64,000 nucleotides of DNA from Candidatus Obscuribacterales bacterium. Lineage in GTDB: Bacteria; Cyanobacteriota; Vampirovibrionia; Obscuribacterales; Obscuribacteraceae. The notes under the pieces were generated by a model. The model saw only the letters and a program-made list of their open reading frames with translations. It had not been told where the DNA came from and did not search any database. The position numbers and the translations under genes are program-made. Below are positions 40,765 to 49,293 of the stretch, in pieces; position 1 is the stretch's first letter; the number at the start of each line of letters is the position of its first letter. The DNA lies in NCBI GenBank assembly GCA_031292355.1, contig JARLHI010000075.1, forward strand, positions 434,001 to 498,000. The letters run 5' to 3'.

Positions 40765-40848
40765 AGCAGCGATGCGTTCTCAGAGAACGGGTTTTTCGCC
40801 AAATTCTGCTTGAAGTGTTGCCGGATCTGGATCTGGAATGGTGTGCAT

Positions 40849-40893
40849 CTTATTACCGTCCTTAGATTTCACGATGATTGTCGCATTTTAGGA
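40849..40893 (-). promoter_or_regulatory. Second copy of the mcrB leader
   Basis: It matches 36185-36230 in about nine of ten positions, including the SD (AAGGA). It directly precedes ATG 40848, whose 22-codon frame (MHTIPDPDPATLQAEFGEKP then VL) ends at the TGA in phase with the AcrVA2-like gene. The palindrome GTTCTCAGAGAAC (40776-40788) covers that TGA. The stretch 40894-41134 holds no further gene. Confidence 0.6.
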
Positions 40894-41134
40894 TGCAAAT
40901 CGAAAACGGTGGGAGGGCAGAAAATAGGAATGCGGGAGCATTAACTATGCAGGAGAGAGCACTTGACCGATGTGGACTGGTGGTGGATTGAGGGATTTAG
41001 GGGCGCAAAATGACGAAAATATAATCGTGCGAACCGTATTGAATGTCGATGACGAATTAATCTGGATAAATAAATCCAGAAGTCACGAAAGCAGATACAA
41101 AAACGGAAACGTAGAATAAAGGTGTCAATCGTCT

Positions 41135-41890
41135 ATGAAGAACTTGCTGAATTTCATCAGAGTGCTTGTGCTAGTACTTATCTGCACAGCATCGTGTCCC
41201 TTACCCGCTCCGGCCGATGACGAGAAGTGGCACACAAGTCCGTTGACATATAAGACCCTAGGCACTGACGTCAACAACTGTTACTACGTCGTCGGTTTGC
41301 CGAAGAACTGTATTTGCCAGTTCATGGCAAGCCAGCCCGCTTATTCTGAACATGATCACGATTTTTTTTACGTCTCTGGACATCCCAAAATGTTAATTGA
41401 AGTCGAATACTCAGATGACGGTCAAACAATTTGTCGTTTTCGTTTTATCGAGAAACTGGCGACTATGCTCAACGAGAACAAGTTTGGGGGTTGGCAGACA
41501 AAAAACATAAGGCAACATGCGAGCGATTTCACAACGGGGATTTCAATTGTAAAGCGTGATATGACTAAAGACTCCTTCAAAGTGCCGTTTGCGAGCATGG
41601 CGTTCACAACTAAAAACTGGGAAAGCAATCGACGGCACAGGAGCTGGTTCTTATTTGATATCGCTCACGATTATCCGCTCATAGGCATGAAACACTCCGA
41701 GATAATGGCTGTTCTCGGACCCGCAGACTATGTCCCGAATGTCCAGTCAAACGCGCATTCTGAATTCGATTACGTGGACAAGTACGTTTTGAGCCAAGGC
41801 TGCGTGGGCATTTACTCTGTTCTGGAAATCGCTTATAGAAACAATAGGGCAGTGGCCTTCCGAGTTGGCAGCCCTGAAAAGAATAAGTGA
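41135..41890 (+). CDS. Secreted BamE-like two-domain protein
   Basis: The protein has 251 residues with a signal peptide (about 1-28, FIRVLVLVLICTASCPLPAP; the Cys there is not in a good lipobox). Two BamE-like modules follow: VVGLPKNCICQFMASQPAYS at about 50 and LIGMKHSEIMAVLGPADYVP at about 186, each followed by beta strands (IEVEYSDDGQTICRFRF; LEIAYRNNRAVAFRV). It is homologous to the third and fourth modules of the 9683-10978 protein (VGMPVKAICQFMGPPQ). A 40-bp piece of it is found at 14399. Role unknown; envelope location is likely. Confidence 0.6.
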   Translation: MKNLLNFIRVLVLVLICTASCPLPAPADDEKWHTSPLTYKTLGTDVNNCYYVVGLPKNCICQFMASQPAYSEHDHDFFYVSGHPKMLIEVEYSDDGQTICRFRFIEKLATMLNENKFGGWQTKNIRQHASDFTTGISIVKRDMTKDSFKVPFASMAFTTKNWESNRRHRSWFLFDIAHDYPLIGMKHSEIMAVLGPADYVPNVQSNAHSEFDYVDKYVLSQGCVGIYSVLEIAYRNNRAVAFRVGSPEKNK

Positions 41891-42113
41891 GAGATAACGA
41901 GTAGAGACATTCGGATTAAGTGGTTGGCAAGAGGCTCAGTAAAATCTGCTGACTCCAAAAATGCGTACTATGAAGTTGGCAAAGCAGGCGATCCAAACAT
42001 CAGAGTGAAAACCGAGACTCCGCTGTTCCGAGTCATTTATCCAATAGTCGGTGACACATCCTTCAATAAGACGACGCGCAGAGACGACAGTAAACAGCAA
42101 GGATTTACAACAT

Positions 42114-42353
42114 ATGGGCATTAACGAGGTTCATGATCCCGCAATGGTCGGTGATTTCGTCGCTATAAAAGGAAACATCTTCAGCTTTTTGCACGCAGGG
42201 GTTGTTGAGTCTGTCTCAATAGATGGCACAATCACGGTGATCGAAAAGTTAGGTAGCACAAATCAACTTCCGGTGATCAGGCAAACTCTTCAAGACTTTT
42301 CCCGAACCTGGAATGTAGATACCGCAGACATCAAAGTGTTTCGAAAACAATGA
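42114..42353 (+). pseudogene. C-terminal fragment of an NlpC/P60- or CHAP-like protein
   Basis: The frame gives 79 residues from ATG 42114. VHDPAMVGDFVAIKGNIFSF then LHAGVVESVSIDGTITVIEK and LGSTNQLPVI follow the C-terminal half of bacterial cell-wall hydrolase-like proteins (P.vGDivvy.....i.HvGvV.sv...g.v..v.skwG). The catalytic Cys region that should precede is not present. The short frame 41924-42124 upstream does not supply it. It overlaps the next gene by 4 bases, so it may still be translated. Confidence 0.45.
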
Positions 42354-42844
42354 CACATGAACCGAGCCACACACAATCTCCTCGTAAAGCATTTTTGCTG
42401 ACAGCTCCAGTTTATGCGCTTCTTTCGACAGTCTTTTTGTTTTTGGGAATGGTTGTGGAAAGATTGACTCACGACCCAGATCCCAGTCATCTGCTTTTAA
42501 GCTGGGGTGCTGGAAAACCACAGCCACTCTACGGCACCACCACGTATCTGGGACCAGATATCTCAAACGTTCAAGCATGGTGCCAGGGGCTTGGATTTAT
42601 ACTGGCTACGCTTGTAATTTGCTTCGTCTTCGGTAAGAGTCGAACGCGAAAAATTGAATTGGCAATGGTGCTGGAAGCCTATATTCTGTATCAGCTTCTT
42701 GTTTTAATCGTTCCTATCGTCATTCCGGCGCTTAGAGAACGTCTTATCGATACAACGTTCACCTTGGAAATCACCATGATGTCTTGTATTGTTTTGCCTA
42801 TGGCGTTCGCCATCAGATATTTCTTTGATTGGTTGAAGAAATGA
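42350..42844 (+). CDS. Four-TM membrane protein, unknown
   Basis: The protein has 164 residues. Hydrophobic helices lie at about 15-37 (FLLTAPVYALLSTVFLFLGM), 82-98 (GLGFILATLVICFVFG), 108-128 (LEAYILYQLLVLIVPIVIP) and 142-160 (MMSCIVLPMAFAIRYFFDW). The start ATGA overlaps the stop of the preceding fragment, so the two are coupled. No family is recognised. In this position, after a cell-wall-hydrolase-like fragment, a membrane immunity role is conceivable but unsupported. Confidence 0.5.
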   Translation: MTHEPSHTQSPRKAFLLTAPVYALLSTVFLFLGMVVERLTHDPDPSHLLLSWGAGKPQPLYGTTTYLGPDISNVQAWCQGLGFILATLVICFVFGKSRTRKIELAMVLEAYILYQLLVLIVPIVIPALRERLIDTTFTLEITMMSCIVLPMAFAIRYFFDWLKK

Positions 42845-42880
42845 GAGCTTTAATTGATTTTGACCACGAGCGTGTGACGT

Positions 42881-43345
42881 TTGAAAAATGATACTCCTTA
42901 TGACCAGTTGTTCAGTGTTCCAGAAAACGAGTGGCATAGATTGGGTGGACCACCCGATCGAACCTATGCAACCCTGAGGATTTATCACCCCGAACTGGTG
43001 CCAGACGAAGTGACGCGCATGTTTTCTGTAAGACCAAGTGACTTTCAGGTTATGGGGAAGCCGTTCAACAAGCGACCCAAATTTATCGCAAAGACTGGAG
43101 GTTGGTTTTTAACATCTGAAGATCGTTGCAAGAGCCTGGATTACTCCAAGCATGTGGAATGGGTGCTGGACCAAGTTGAGCACTGTAGGCACACTATGCT
43201 GGATTTACAATCTAAAGGCTACAAAACGGACGTCTCTATCATGGTTAATTTCAGCAATTGCAATCCGACGCCAGGTCTTTCAGCATCGGCTATTAAGCGA
43301 TTGGCTGCATTCAATCTTTCCTGTTGGTTCGACGTTTACGTCTAA
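42881..43345 (+). CDS. DUF4279-family protein
   Basis: The protein has 154 residues. ATLRIYHPELVPDEVTRMFS then VRPSDFQVMGKP, GGWFLTSEDRCKSLDYSKHV and LSASAIKRLAAFNLSCWFDV match the DUF4279 pattern (lri....l.p.eit..L.i.P......G, W.l.s......d...hi..ll, ....l..l..l...i..d.y). The function of DUF4279 is unknown; members often lie among immunity-type genes, which fits this neighbourhood. It starts 36 bp after the four-TM gene without a clear SD. Confidence 0.7.
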   Translation: MKNDTPYDQLFSVPENEWHRLGGPPDRTYATLRIYHPELVPDEVTRMFSVRPSDFQVMGKPFNKRPKFIAKTGGWFLTSEDRCKSLDYSKHVEWVLDQVEHCRHTMLDLQSKGYKTDVSIMVNFSNCNPTPGLSASAIKRLAAFNLSCWFDVYV

Positions 43346-43367
43346 GTAAGTAAAGGTCGCTCCGCGC

Positions 43368-43514
43368 CTATTTAGGAGCTAAGCCATGTGCCACCATAAC
43401 GGCATGGGCATAATTGCCGATAGAGGTTGCAACTTGAATAGCTTCAACGATAAGCCGCAATAGAAGACAGAAAATAAACTGTTTGCCGATGTAATTAGAA
43501 TCGATAGAACGCAT
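43368..43514 (-). CDS. 48-residue single-TM peptide, copy A of a repeated element
   Basis: The frame gives 48 residues: MRSIDSNYIGKQFIFCLLLR then LIVEAIQVATSIGNYAHAVM and VAHGLAPK. It has one hydrophobic helix (about 12-30) and a conserved C terminus. A peptide of exactly the same length is at 61021-61167 with 24 of 48 residues identical, including the last eleven (AVMVAHGLAPK). Both are preceded by the same structured leader. Size and topology resemble small hydrophobic toxins of type I systems or regulatory membrane peptides, but the sequence matches no family I know. Confidence 0.6.
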   Translation of the reverse strand: MRSIDSNYIGKQFIFCLLLRLIVEAIQVATSIGNYAHAVMVAHGLAPK

Positions 43515-43676
43515 ATATTTTAACCTCGTTGAGCCTCTGGCTGACTCTCAGATTCCGCCGAGGCTCCGGAAGCAAGCCTCGCGAAGCGACCGCAGGCTTG
43601 GGCTTGCTTTCGGTGGTTGCTTGGGCGGTATCATTAAGAAGCCAGGGGAGAGAGGGAGCCGTTAGGAATAGCGCCC
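43515..43676 (-). promoter_or_regulatory. Conserved structured leader of the 48-residue peptide, copy A
   Basis: On either strand the core forms a 13-bp stem, CCGGAAGCAAGCC (43566-43578) with GGCTTGCTTTCGG (43601-43613). The 22-nt loop contains a TCGC-GAA-GCGA hairpin. Outer pairings CCGCC (43555-43559)/GGCGG (43624-43628) and CTGGCT (43537-43542)/AGCCAG (43640-43645) enclose it. Copy B has CCGGAATCAAGCC with GGCTTGATTTCGG, a compensatory G-C to T-A change in mid-stem. The leader ends at the peptide ATG, which makes a cis-acting RNA the likeliest reading. Confidence 0.55.
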
Positions 43677-43880
43677 GGAGAAGAGCTATCTCGATGATGG
43701 GAAACGCCGATGATGATTGCTCCATCGATTTTGCATCGGGTTAGCACGATATGCAATTGAACGGCTGTGAGGGAGCGCCACTAACGTCAAAACTTCCTTT
43801 CACACTTATCTGCGGTCGATGCTGCAATAAGAATTGCTGACAGTACGGTTAACTGCATGGACTATCGATCAAAATCGATT

Positions 43881-44290
43881 TTACAAGACTGGAAGAACGC
43901 CAACCGCAAACAGAAATCGCCAGCCGAAAATGCCGGTGACTAGATTGAATAAACTGGTGATTGCTGCTCCGACTGGGAACGACGAATTCATTACGCACAA
44001 CGCGAATAATTTCTTTTGCTTTGGGAAGCATTCGCCGCCGATGCCAGCTCCTACAAAAAAGCGGTGAATGGCGAGATTACACTAAGTGGAGAGGGTGCAG
44101 AGTCCGGATGCAATCGCGTAAAGCAGGATGCTGGCAAGAATGTTTTGCTCTGCCAATTCGGTCCGCAAGGAGCCCGAAGAGAACGCTGTTAATTGCCCAG
44201 CCTACGGTGAAGATAGCGATGATTATGCCGCTGTGCCAGCCGAGGTTTGTAGCATCTCCTTTGTGGCGCAAATCGGACAACGCGGGAGAG
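43881..44290 (-). pseudogene. MFS transporter relic
   Basis: The fragments are in three phases on the minus strand. The first reads LGWHSGIIIAIFTVGWAINS then VLFGLLADRIGRAK (the MFS motif A loop). Next comes ILASILLYAIASGLCTLST, then IHRFFVGAGIGGE and FPVGAAITSLFNLVTGIFGW then RFLFAVGVLPVL. The order matches TM2-TM6 of a major facilitator permease. At least two frameshifts and stop codons break it, and the C-terminal half is missing. Confidence 0.6.
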
Positions 44291-44644
44291 ATGAAGGCAT
44301 TTCCGCAAATGACAAATTCTCGTTGAACTTATAGCGCAGACATAGAACATCACGCCACCCAATTCCAAGCCAAGGTGACGCTTCAACGAGTTGTGCTTAG
44401 GACAGGTCCTTTTGCATCTTAGCTACAATTGGCAGACGTGCTAGACTTGGGAACTGGTCGACAATGTGCAAAAACAAGTTGTCCGCCGTCCAAGTTTTTA
44501 GCCTCTAGCAATCTAAATTTTTGTTCTGGAAGCTCGGTTGACGGGATCTTCACTGAAACCTACAATACAGGTGTATGGTTCCGTCGGAATTTCAGTAGAA
44601 GTCAACGCCTCTCAGCGTCAGTCTATATCCACAGGTGATACGCT
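44291..44644. other. Gene-free stretch before the AAA+/subtilase operon
   Basis: No supported frame is present. It must carry the promoter of the three-gene operon starting at 44645, but no unambiguous -35/-10 pair or strong SD is visible. Confidence 0.4.
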
Positions 44645-45607
44645 ATGCCCACAGGGGATCAGCTCAAAAAGCTTTTAGCAGCCCACCGCGACAATGACGA
44701 AATCACTTTTCGCAAAACAGCCTTAAGCATAATTTCAGACGAAACTGCCGCCAACCGACACGCTTTAGCGCGTGATTTAAAGAAAGCCCTTGGCGAAATC
44801 AGACAGAATGCCGCGCTTCTTAATTTCCCGCGAGACAACGCGAGGGGTTCAGTAAAACTCTCGGATAGCAGAGTTACTGCGGATAAGCTGATCTTGGGCG
44901 AGCAGACTTCACCGCGTATACTCAGGGTGCTTGAGGAACATAAAAGCCAACAAGTGCTCGCTCAATTTGGCTATTCGCCGAAAAGGAAGTTGCTGTTTTG
45001 GGGGCCACCGGGTTGTGGAAAGACTTTAACAGCCTATTTTCTAGCTCATGAGCTAGGATTGCAGATTGGAACGGTCAGACTAAGTTCATTAATTTCCAGT
45101 TACCTTGGTGACACCGCAGCACATTTAGACAGCGTTTTCGAGATGGCGAATAAAACTCCTATGGTCTTACTGTTGGACGAAGTAGACGCTCTTGGAAAAA
45201 GCCGAGACGATTCCAATGACGTTGGAGAAGTCAAAAGAGTAGTCAACTCGATGCTCCAATGCATGGATACATTCTCGGGAAATAAAAGTATATTGATCGC
45301 CGCCAGCAATCATGAATACATGTTAGACCCGGCGCTGTGGAGACGATTTGATGACGTCATCGAGTTTCCGTTGCCGACCAATTCAGAAATAGAAAAAGAT
45401 TTGAAAAGGCTTCTGTCAGGTGTTCCTGTGGATGGACGTTTGAGCGAGGTCGTTGGTGTATTGAAAGGGTTTTCATTCGCCGATATAGAAAAAATCACTA
45501 TCGAGTCGATAAAAACTATGATCTTGGAAAATAGAGCCGTTCTGTCTACGAATGATATATTCTTGCAGATAAATAACTACAAGCTCATGCCATCTACAAG
45601 AAGTTAA
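44645..45607 (+). CDS. AAA+ ATPase (FtsH/Cdc48-like single domain), operon with subtilase
   Basis: The protein has 320 residues. A helical N-terminal part (1-100) precedes an AAA+ module: Walker A FWGPPGCGKTLTAYFLAHEL (about 120-139), pore-loop-like RLSSLISSYLGDTAAHL, Walker B MVLLLDEVDALGKSRDD (about 177-193), sensor 1 SILIAASNHEYMLDPALW, then the Arg finger DPALWRRFD and a small lid. This is the classical-AAA pattern of remodelling ATPases such as FtsH, proteasomal ATPases or the partner of S8 peptidases. The next gene starts 6 bp downstream. An ATPase that unfolds substrates or controls the protease is the natural inference. Confidence 0.82.
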   Translation: MPTGDQLKKLLAAHRDNDEITFRKTALSIISDETAANRHALARDLKKALGEIRQNAALLNFPRDNARGSVKLSDSRVTADKLILGEQTSPRILRVLEEHKSQQVLAQFGYSPKRKLLFWGPPGCGKTLTAYFLAHELGLQIGTVRLSSLISSYLGDTAAHLDSVFEMANKTPMVLLLDEVDALGKSRDDSNDVGEVKRVVNSMLQCMDTFSGNKSILIAASNHEYMLDPALWRRFDDVIEFPLPTNSEIEKDLKRLLSGVPVDGRLSEVVGVLKGFSFADIEKITIESIKTMILENRAVLSTNDIFLQINNYKLMPSTRS

Positions 45608-45613
45608 TGGGAA

Positions 45614-48052
45614 ATGGACGAAAATTACGCGCCGTTAGTGCTCGACAATCCATCAATTAGGACGAGGGCTAGGCCAGCGAACCGACCACCCCGTTTTGCA
45701 GAATTTGTCAAAAACCAAGAAGAAATCTCTCAACGAGTAGCTGCGCAAATAAAGCCATTTGTCAAACAATTCAGCTCGTTTTCTGCCGAACAACGAAGAG
45801 CAATTTTTTATAAGATATCTCACAAAGAGATGCGTATTGACTTGAGCGGCACCGGGCTCCGAGTATTTGCTGAGGGCGATGGGTACACCCTAGCGGGGGC
45901 AAAAGGAGAGAGTCTAGAACAACTCTCCCAGAAAATTCAACAATTCGGGGATATCAAACCGGCAGGTGGGCATTTAGCAAACGAGTATTTGGTGATACCT
46001 CTGACTGATTTCACTGCAGGTTCTCCAACGGACAGGCTAAGCGAGGAGTTGTTAGCTCGTTACGCCGAACTAATTGTTGCGGACTCGATAGTTTACGAAA
46101 TTGAACTTATGTCGAACGAGAATTACCCAAATGGTCAGAAGACAGAATTACAACAACTTCTTAATTCTCTTCAAGCAGCGATCACACTGAATGGAGTTAT
46201 TTTCGAGCACGAGCGCGTAGGAAATTTTGTTCGCGCGGTCGTGAGAACCAGCGGGATAATATTCAAGTCACTTGTTGAAGACTCTTATTGGCAGACCAGA
46301 ATTACGCGATTTGAACAGCGCCCAGAATTTGAAACTTTTCACACGACCCTCTCGGAGTTTCAAATTAGCTCTTTAAAAAAAATTGTGTCACCGCCCTCGG
46401 AGGCAGCCACCATTTGCATCGCTGACACGGGAGTTACAGCTTGTAACCCATTTCTTTCACCCGTAGTCAAAATAGAAAGATGCGCCTCATTCTTGACTGG
46501 AAATAGCGACATAAATGATGAGTACAATCACGGATCAGGCGTTGCGTCACTAGCGGCATACCAAGATTTGAACCTGAGTATCGACGCATCAAATGAAGCT
46601 CATGCCTGGATTGTTAGCGCACGCATTCTCGACGAGAACAACGAGATGCAGGTCAGACTTTTTTCGAAAGTTCTTTTTGAAGTTGTTAATAAATACGCGA
46701 AAGATGGAGTGCGAATCTTCAATCTATCCGTCTGCGTTCGCAATAAAACATGGAATGAAACGGAGAGGCGGGCCTCAAAAAGGAGTTCATGGGTCGCCAG
46801 AAAGATCGACGAATTGAGTAAAGAGTTCGATATTGTCTTCGTGATCAGCTCTGGGAATTTGTCTTTCCAAATGGTAAATGGATTTTTGTCTGATGGTGCC
46901 GCTTACCCGTCGTATTTTCAGAGCGACGAATGCAAAATTCTAGACCCGTCTCAATCAGTCCTCGCAGTTACCGTGGGCTCCATAGCCTCCTCGACCACGG
47001 TCTTAAGTGGACGTGCAGTAGCGATGTCTGACCAATTCTTGCCATCACCATTTACCAGAGTTGGTCCAGGGATGCTCGGAGAAATCAAACCGGAAGTTGT
47101 AGACTTCGGCGGCAATTGGGTCGTAGATGCAGGAGTGGGCAGAGTACGTACTGACCCAGGAACCAATGTGATGATGGCCAGCAATAAGTTGACTCCCGCA
47201 CTTGAACACGACTCAGGCACCAGCTATGCAGCGCCAAGAATTAGTCATAAACTAGCGCGAATACTTAACGACCTGAGCACAGTCATATCAGAAAAAATAT
47301 CTTCCTCTCTTTTGCGTGCTTTTTTAATTAATTCGGCTAGTGCTTCGTCCGATGCTGAAGAAAATCAGAAAACTTTTCAAGAACAATTTAAATCGGTAGG
47401 GTCAGCAGCAAGAATTTTGGGATACGGTATTCCAGATTTAGCGAAAGCGACTTTCGGAGATTCGTACACAGTAAGCTGCTATTTTCAAGGGACAATCGCC
47501 GTAAATAAGGTAGCCTTTTTTAGAATTCCGATACCCATCGAACTTGTTGAAGCCACTGGCAAAAAAAGGTTGCACATAACGCTAGCATATGCGCCGAACG
47601 TTCACACGAGCGGGCTGAAAGACTACCTCGGCGGAAAACTCAACTGGCGCCTATTTAGAGGAGATGCATCGGAGGAAGATGTTGTCGAATCGCTTTCACG
47701 ACAAGAAGTTGACGAAGACGACGGAGATAAGACTTTTGAGCAACTACTCAATGAAGACGAAAAAGATATTGCAGTGCAAGATAAAGAAACCAAGGAAATA
47801 ACAAAATTTAAGTATGGATTGCGAGTTCGATCGAAAGGAACAATTCAGCATGATGTATTCACTTGGAGCCAGCACAAATCTGAATTCAGTAAAAATGACT
47901 ACATTCTGGCTATTTCATCATTCAAGAGATGGAGCAACAAGAGTATCCCTTACGCACTTGTACTAAGGCTTGAGGAGGAATCATTGTCAGTTCCTATATA
48001 TTCTAGAATCAAAAATTTGCTGACACGAACACAAGTCCGCAGCCGCGTCTGA
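45614..48052 (+). CDS. Subtilisin-like (S8) serine peptidase, intracellular, in AAA+ operon
   Basis: The protein has 812 residues. A 250-residue N-terminal region has no signal peptide. The S8 domain has Asp in TICIADTGVTACNPFL (about 276), His in DEYNHGSGVASLAAY (about 302) and Ser in HDSGTSYAAPRISHKL (about 537), with the oxyanion Asn region VFVISSGNLSF at about 415. A C-terminal beta-rich domain of about 200 residues follows (VAFFRIPIPIELVE, ending RVRSKGTIQHDVFTW and DYILAISSFKRW). The lack of a secretion signal together with the AAA+ partner suggests a regulated cytoplasmic protease, as in abortive-infection-type systems. Confidence 0.85.
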   Translation: MDENYAPLVLDNPSIRTRARPANRPPRFAEFVKNQEEISQRVAAQIKPFVKQFSSFSAEQRRAIFYKISHKEMRIDLSGTGLRVFAEGDGYTLAGAKGESLEQLSQKIQQFGDIKPAGGHLANEYLVIPLTDFTAGSPTDRLSEELLARYAELIVADSIVYEIELMSNENYPNGQKTELQQLLNSLQAAITLNGVIFEHERVGNFVRAVVRTSGIIFKSLVEDSYWQTRITRFEQRPEFETFHTTLSEFQISSLKKIVSPPSEAATICIADTGVTACNPFLSPVVKIERCASFLTGNSDINDEYNHGSGVASLAAYQDLNLSIDASNEAHAWIVSARILDENNEMQVRLFSKVLFEVVNKYAKDGVRIFNLSVCVRNKTWNETERRASKRSSWVARKIDELSKEFDIVFVISSGNLSFQMVNGFLSDGAAYPSYFQSDECKILDPSQSVLAVTVGSIASSTTVLSGRAVAMSDQFLPSPFTRVGPGMLGEIKPEVVDFGGNWVVDAGVGRVRTDPGTNVMMASNKLTPALEHDSGTSYAAPRISHKLARILNDLSTVISEKISSSLLRAFLINSASASSDAEENQKTFQEQFKSVGSAARILGYGIPDLAKATFGDSYTVSCYFQGTIAVNKVAFFRIPIPIELVEATGKKRLHITLAYAPNVHTSGLKDYLGGKLNWRLFRGDASEEDVVESLSRQEVDEDDGDKTFEQLLNEDEKDIAVQDKETKEITKFKYGLRVRSKGTIQHDVFTWSQHKSEFSKNDYILAISSFKRWSNKSIPYALVLRLEEESLSVPIYSRIKNLLTRTQVRSRV

Positions 48053-48086
48053 AAGTATTGTTAAAATCCGCAGCGAGAGATTTCCG

Positions 48087-48623
48087 TTGAAAACAATTGA
48101 ACAACTGCAAGAAGGTTTTGCTGAAATAAATCAAACTAGCTTAGTCACGTACAACCGCAGCTATGACGAACTAATCAACGAAGTAAGTGCGGATAATCGC
48201 TTTATCGGGCAGCTCTTAGTGGTTCTCGAAAGCTCTGAAAGCATTTCGCATGAACTTCGACCAGATTCAAAAGGGACAATTATGGAGGGTATGTCGGCAA
48301 AGGCAGGAAGGAGTCCAGTATTATATTTGCTGAAATCTCTCTGCAAATATTCAAGCAATGACCCCGAACTCAAAAAACGATTTGACGACACGTCTAGAGA
48401 GTTATCTGAAAATGGACATTCAAATCTCACGGGAGGGACTTTAAGCACCATGGCTGTAGTTTCGCTGGCAAACTGGATTTGCGCAACGCTCCCGACTTTC
48501 GCTCATCTGGGAAACGCAGCACTAACAGGAATAATTCTATTGATCGTGAAGGTTGGCATGGATGCAGTTTGTGAATGGCTAAAAGACAACTGGGAACAGT
48601 CAAGCAATGAAAACAATAATTAG
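48087..48623 (+). CDS. Third protein of the AAA+/subtilase operon, with C-terminal TM helix
   Basis: The protein has 178 residues with a TTG start at 48087 preceded by GCGAGAG. Residues 1-115 are soluble and charged (MKTIEQLQEGFAEINQTSLV). Two adjacent hydrophobic stretches follow at about 120-160 (LSTMAVVSLANWICATLPTF, then LTGIILLIVKVGMDAV) before a charged tail (KDNWEQSSNENNN). It lies 34 bp after the subtilase in the same direction. A membrane effector or a protease substrate that releases a membrane-active part is an attractive but untested idea. Confidence 0.55.
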   Translation: MKTIEQLQEGFAEINQTSLVTYNRSYDELINEVSADNRFIGQLLVVLESSESISHELRPDSKGTIMEGMSAKAGRSPVLYLLKSLCKYSSNDPELKKRFDDTSRELSENGHSNLTGGTLSTMAVVSLANWICATLPTFAHLGNAALTGIILLIVKVGMDAVCEWLKDNWEQSSNENNN

Positions 48624-49293
48624 TGTCGTCATTCAAACGCAGTCAATCAGGTACGTGAAAAGACGGCTTGTTTACAAACATCATTATTCATTGCCACCAG
48701 CGTGCATCACAATTCAATGGTCGGATGATAGGTAAATGCTTGAACCAGAATTTGTTTCTCAACGAAGCACGAAAAGCAATGTTAAACCGGCAAAAACTTA
48801 CGAAAATAATCGACCGCACGATCCGACCAACATTTTTAGGACTTGTGCTTAGGAGATTCATTTTGGTTCGGCGAATTTCTGGAAAGAAACTCCACATCTG
48901 ATTCAACTGAGTAATCACGCCATGACCAATCCATACAGGCAACAATTTTACAAAGGACCTACATTCCGGTTGGAGGAAGTGCGTCCGGGAGTTGTAAGGG
49001 TTTGATTTTAATTTGAGGCAACACGGAGGTCAAAGTAATTGTCCACCCTCAGCTCACGTGCGACACTTGGATTAGCCGTCGTGCTTTTCACAGATGGACG
49101 GGCGAAGGAAGGTTTAAGCAAATCTACTTTATTTCCAGTCGAAAACACTCATGTTATTTTTGACCTCGAACATTGATAAGCGATGACTTAATTTTTCATT
49201 TCAAAAATGCATATTCATATTTTTTGCGAGCTTGCAGAAAATGCCGTACCTGCAAATATGGCTCGAGCCTAACACGGTTTCTTTTGTGAACGC
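48624..49293. other. Intergenic stretch of about 670 bp
   Basis: Two overlapping frames of 75-85 codons on opposite strands (48668-48945) show no family pattern. The plus-strand frame is Arg/Lys-rich and the minus-strand frame is its shadow. A plus-strand piece (HAMTNPYRQQFYKGPTFRLE) near 48919 may be the tail of a lost gene. No repeat or terminator is obvious. Confidence 0.4.

Noticed and set aside
43495..43725. 76-codon minus-strand ORF through the structured leader
   Set aside because: Its counterpart at 61 kb differs mostly at amino-acid-changing positions and in phase relative to the peptide, so the conservation is explained by RNA structure, not by this frame.
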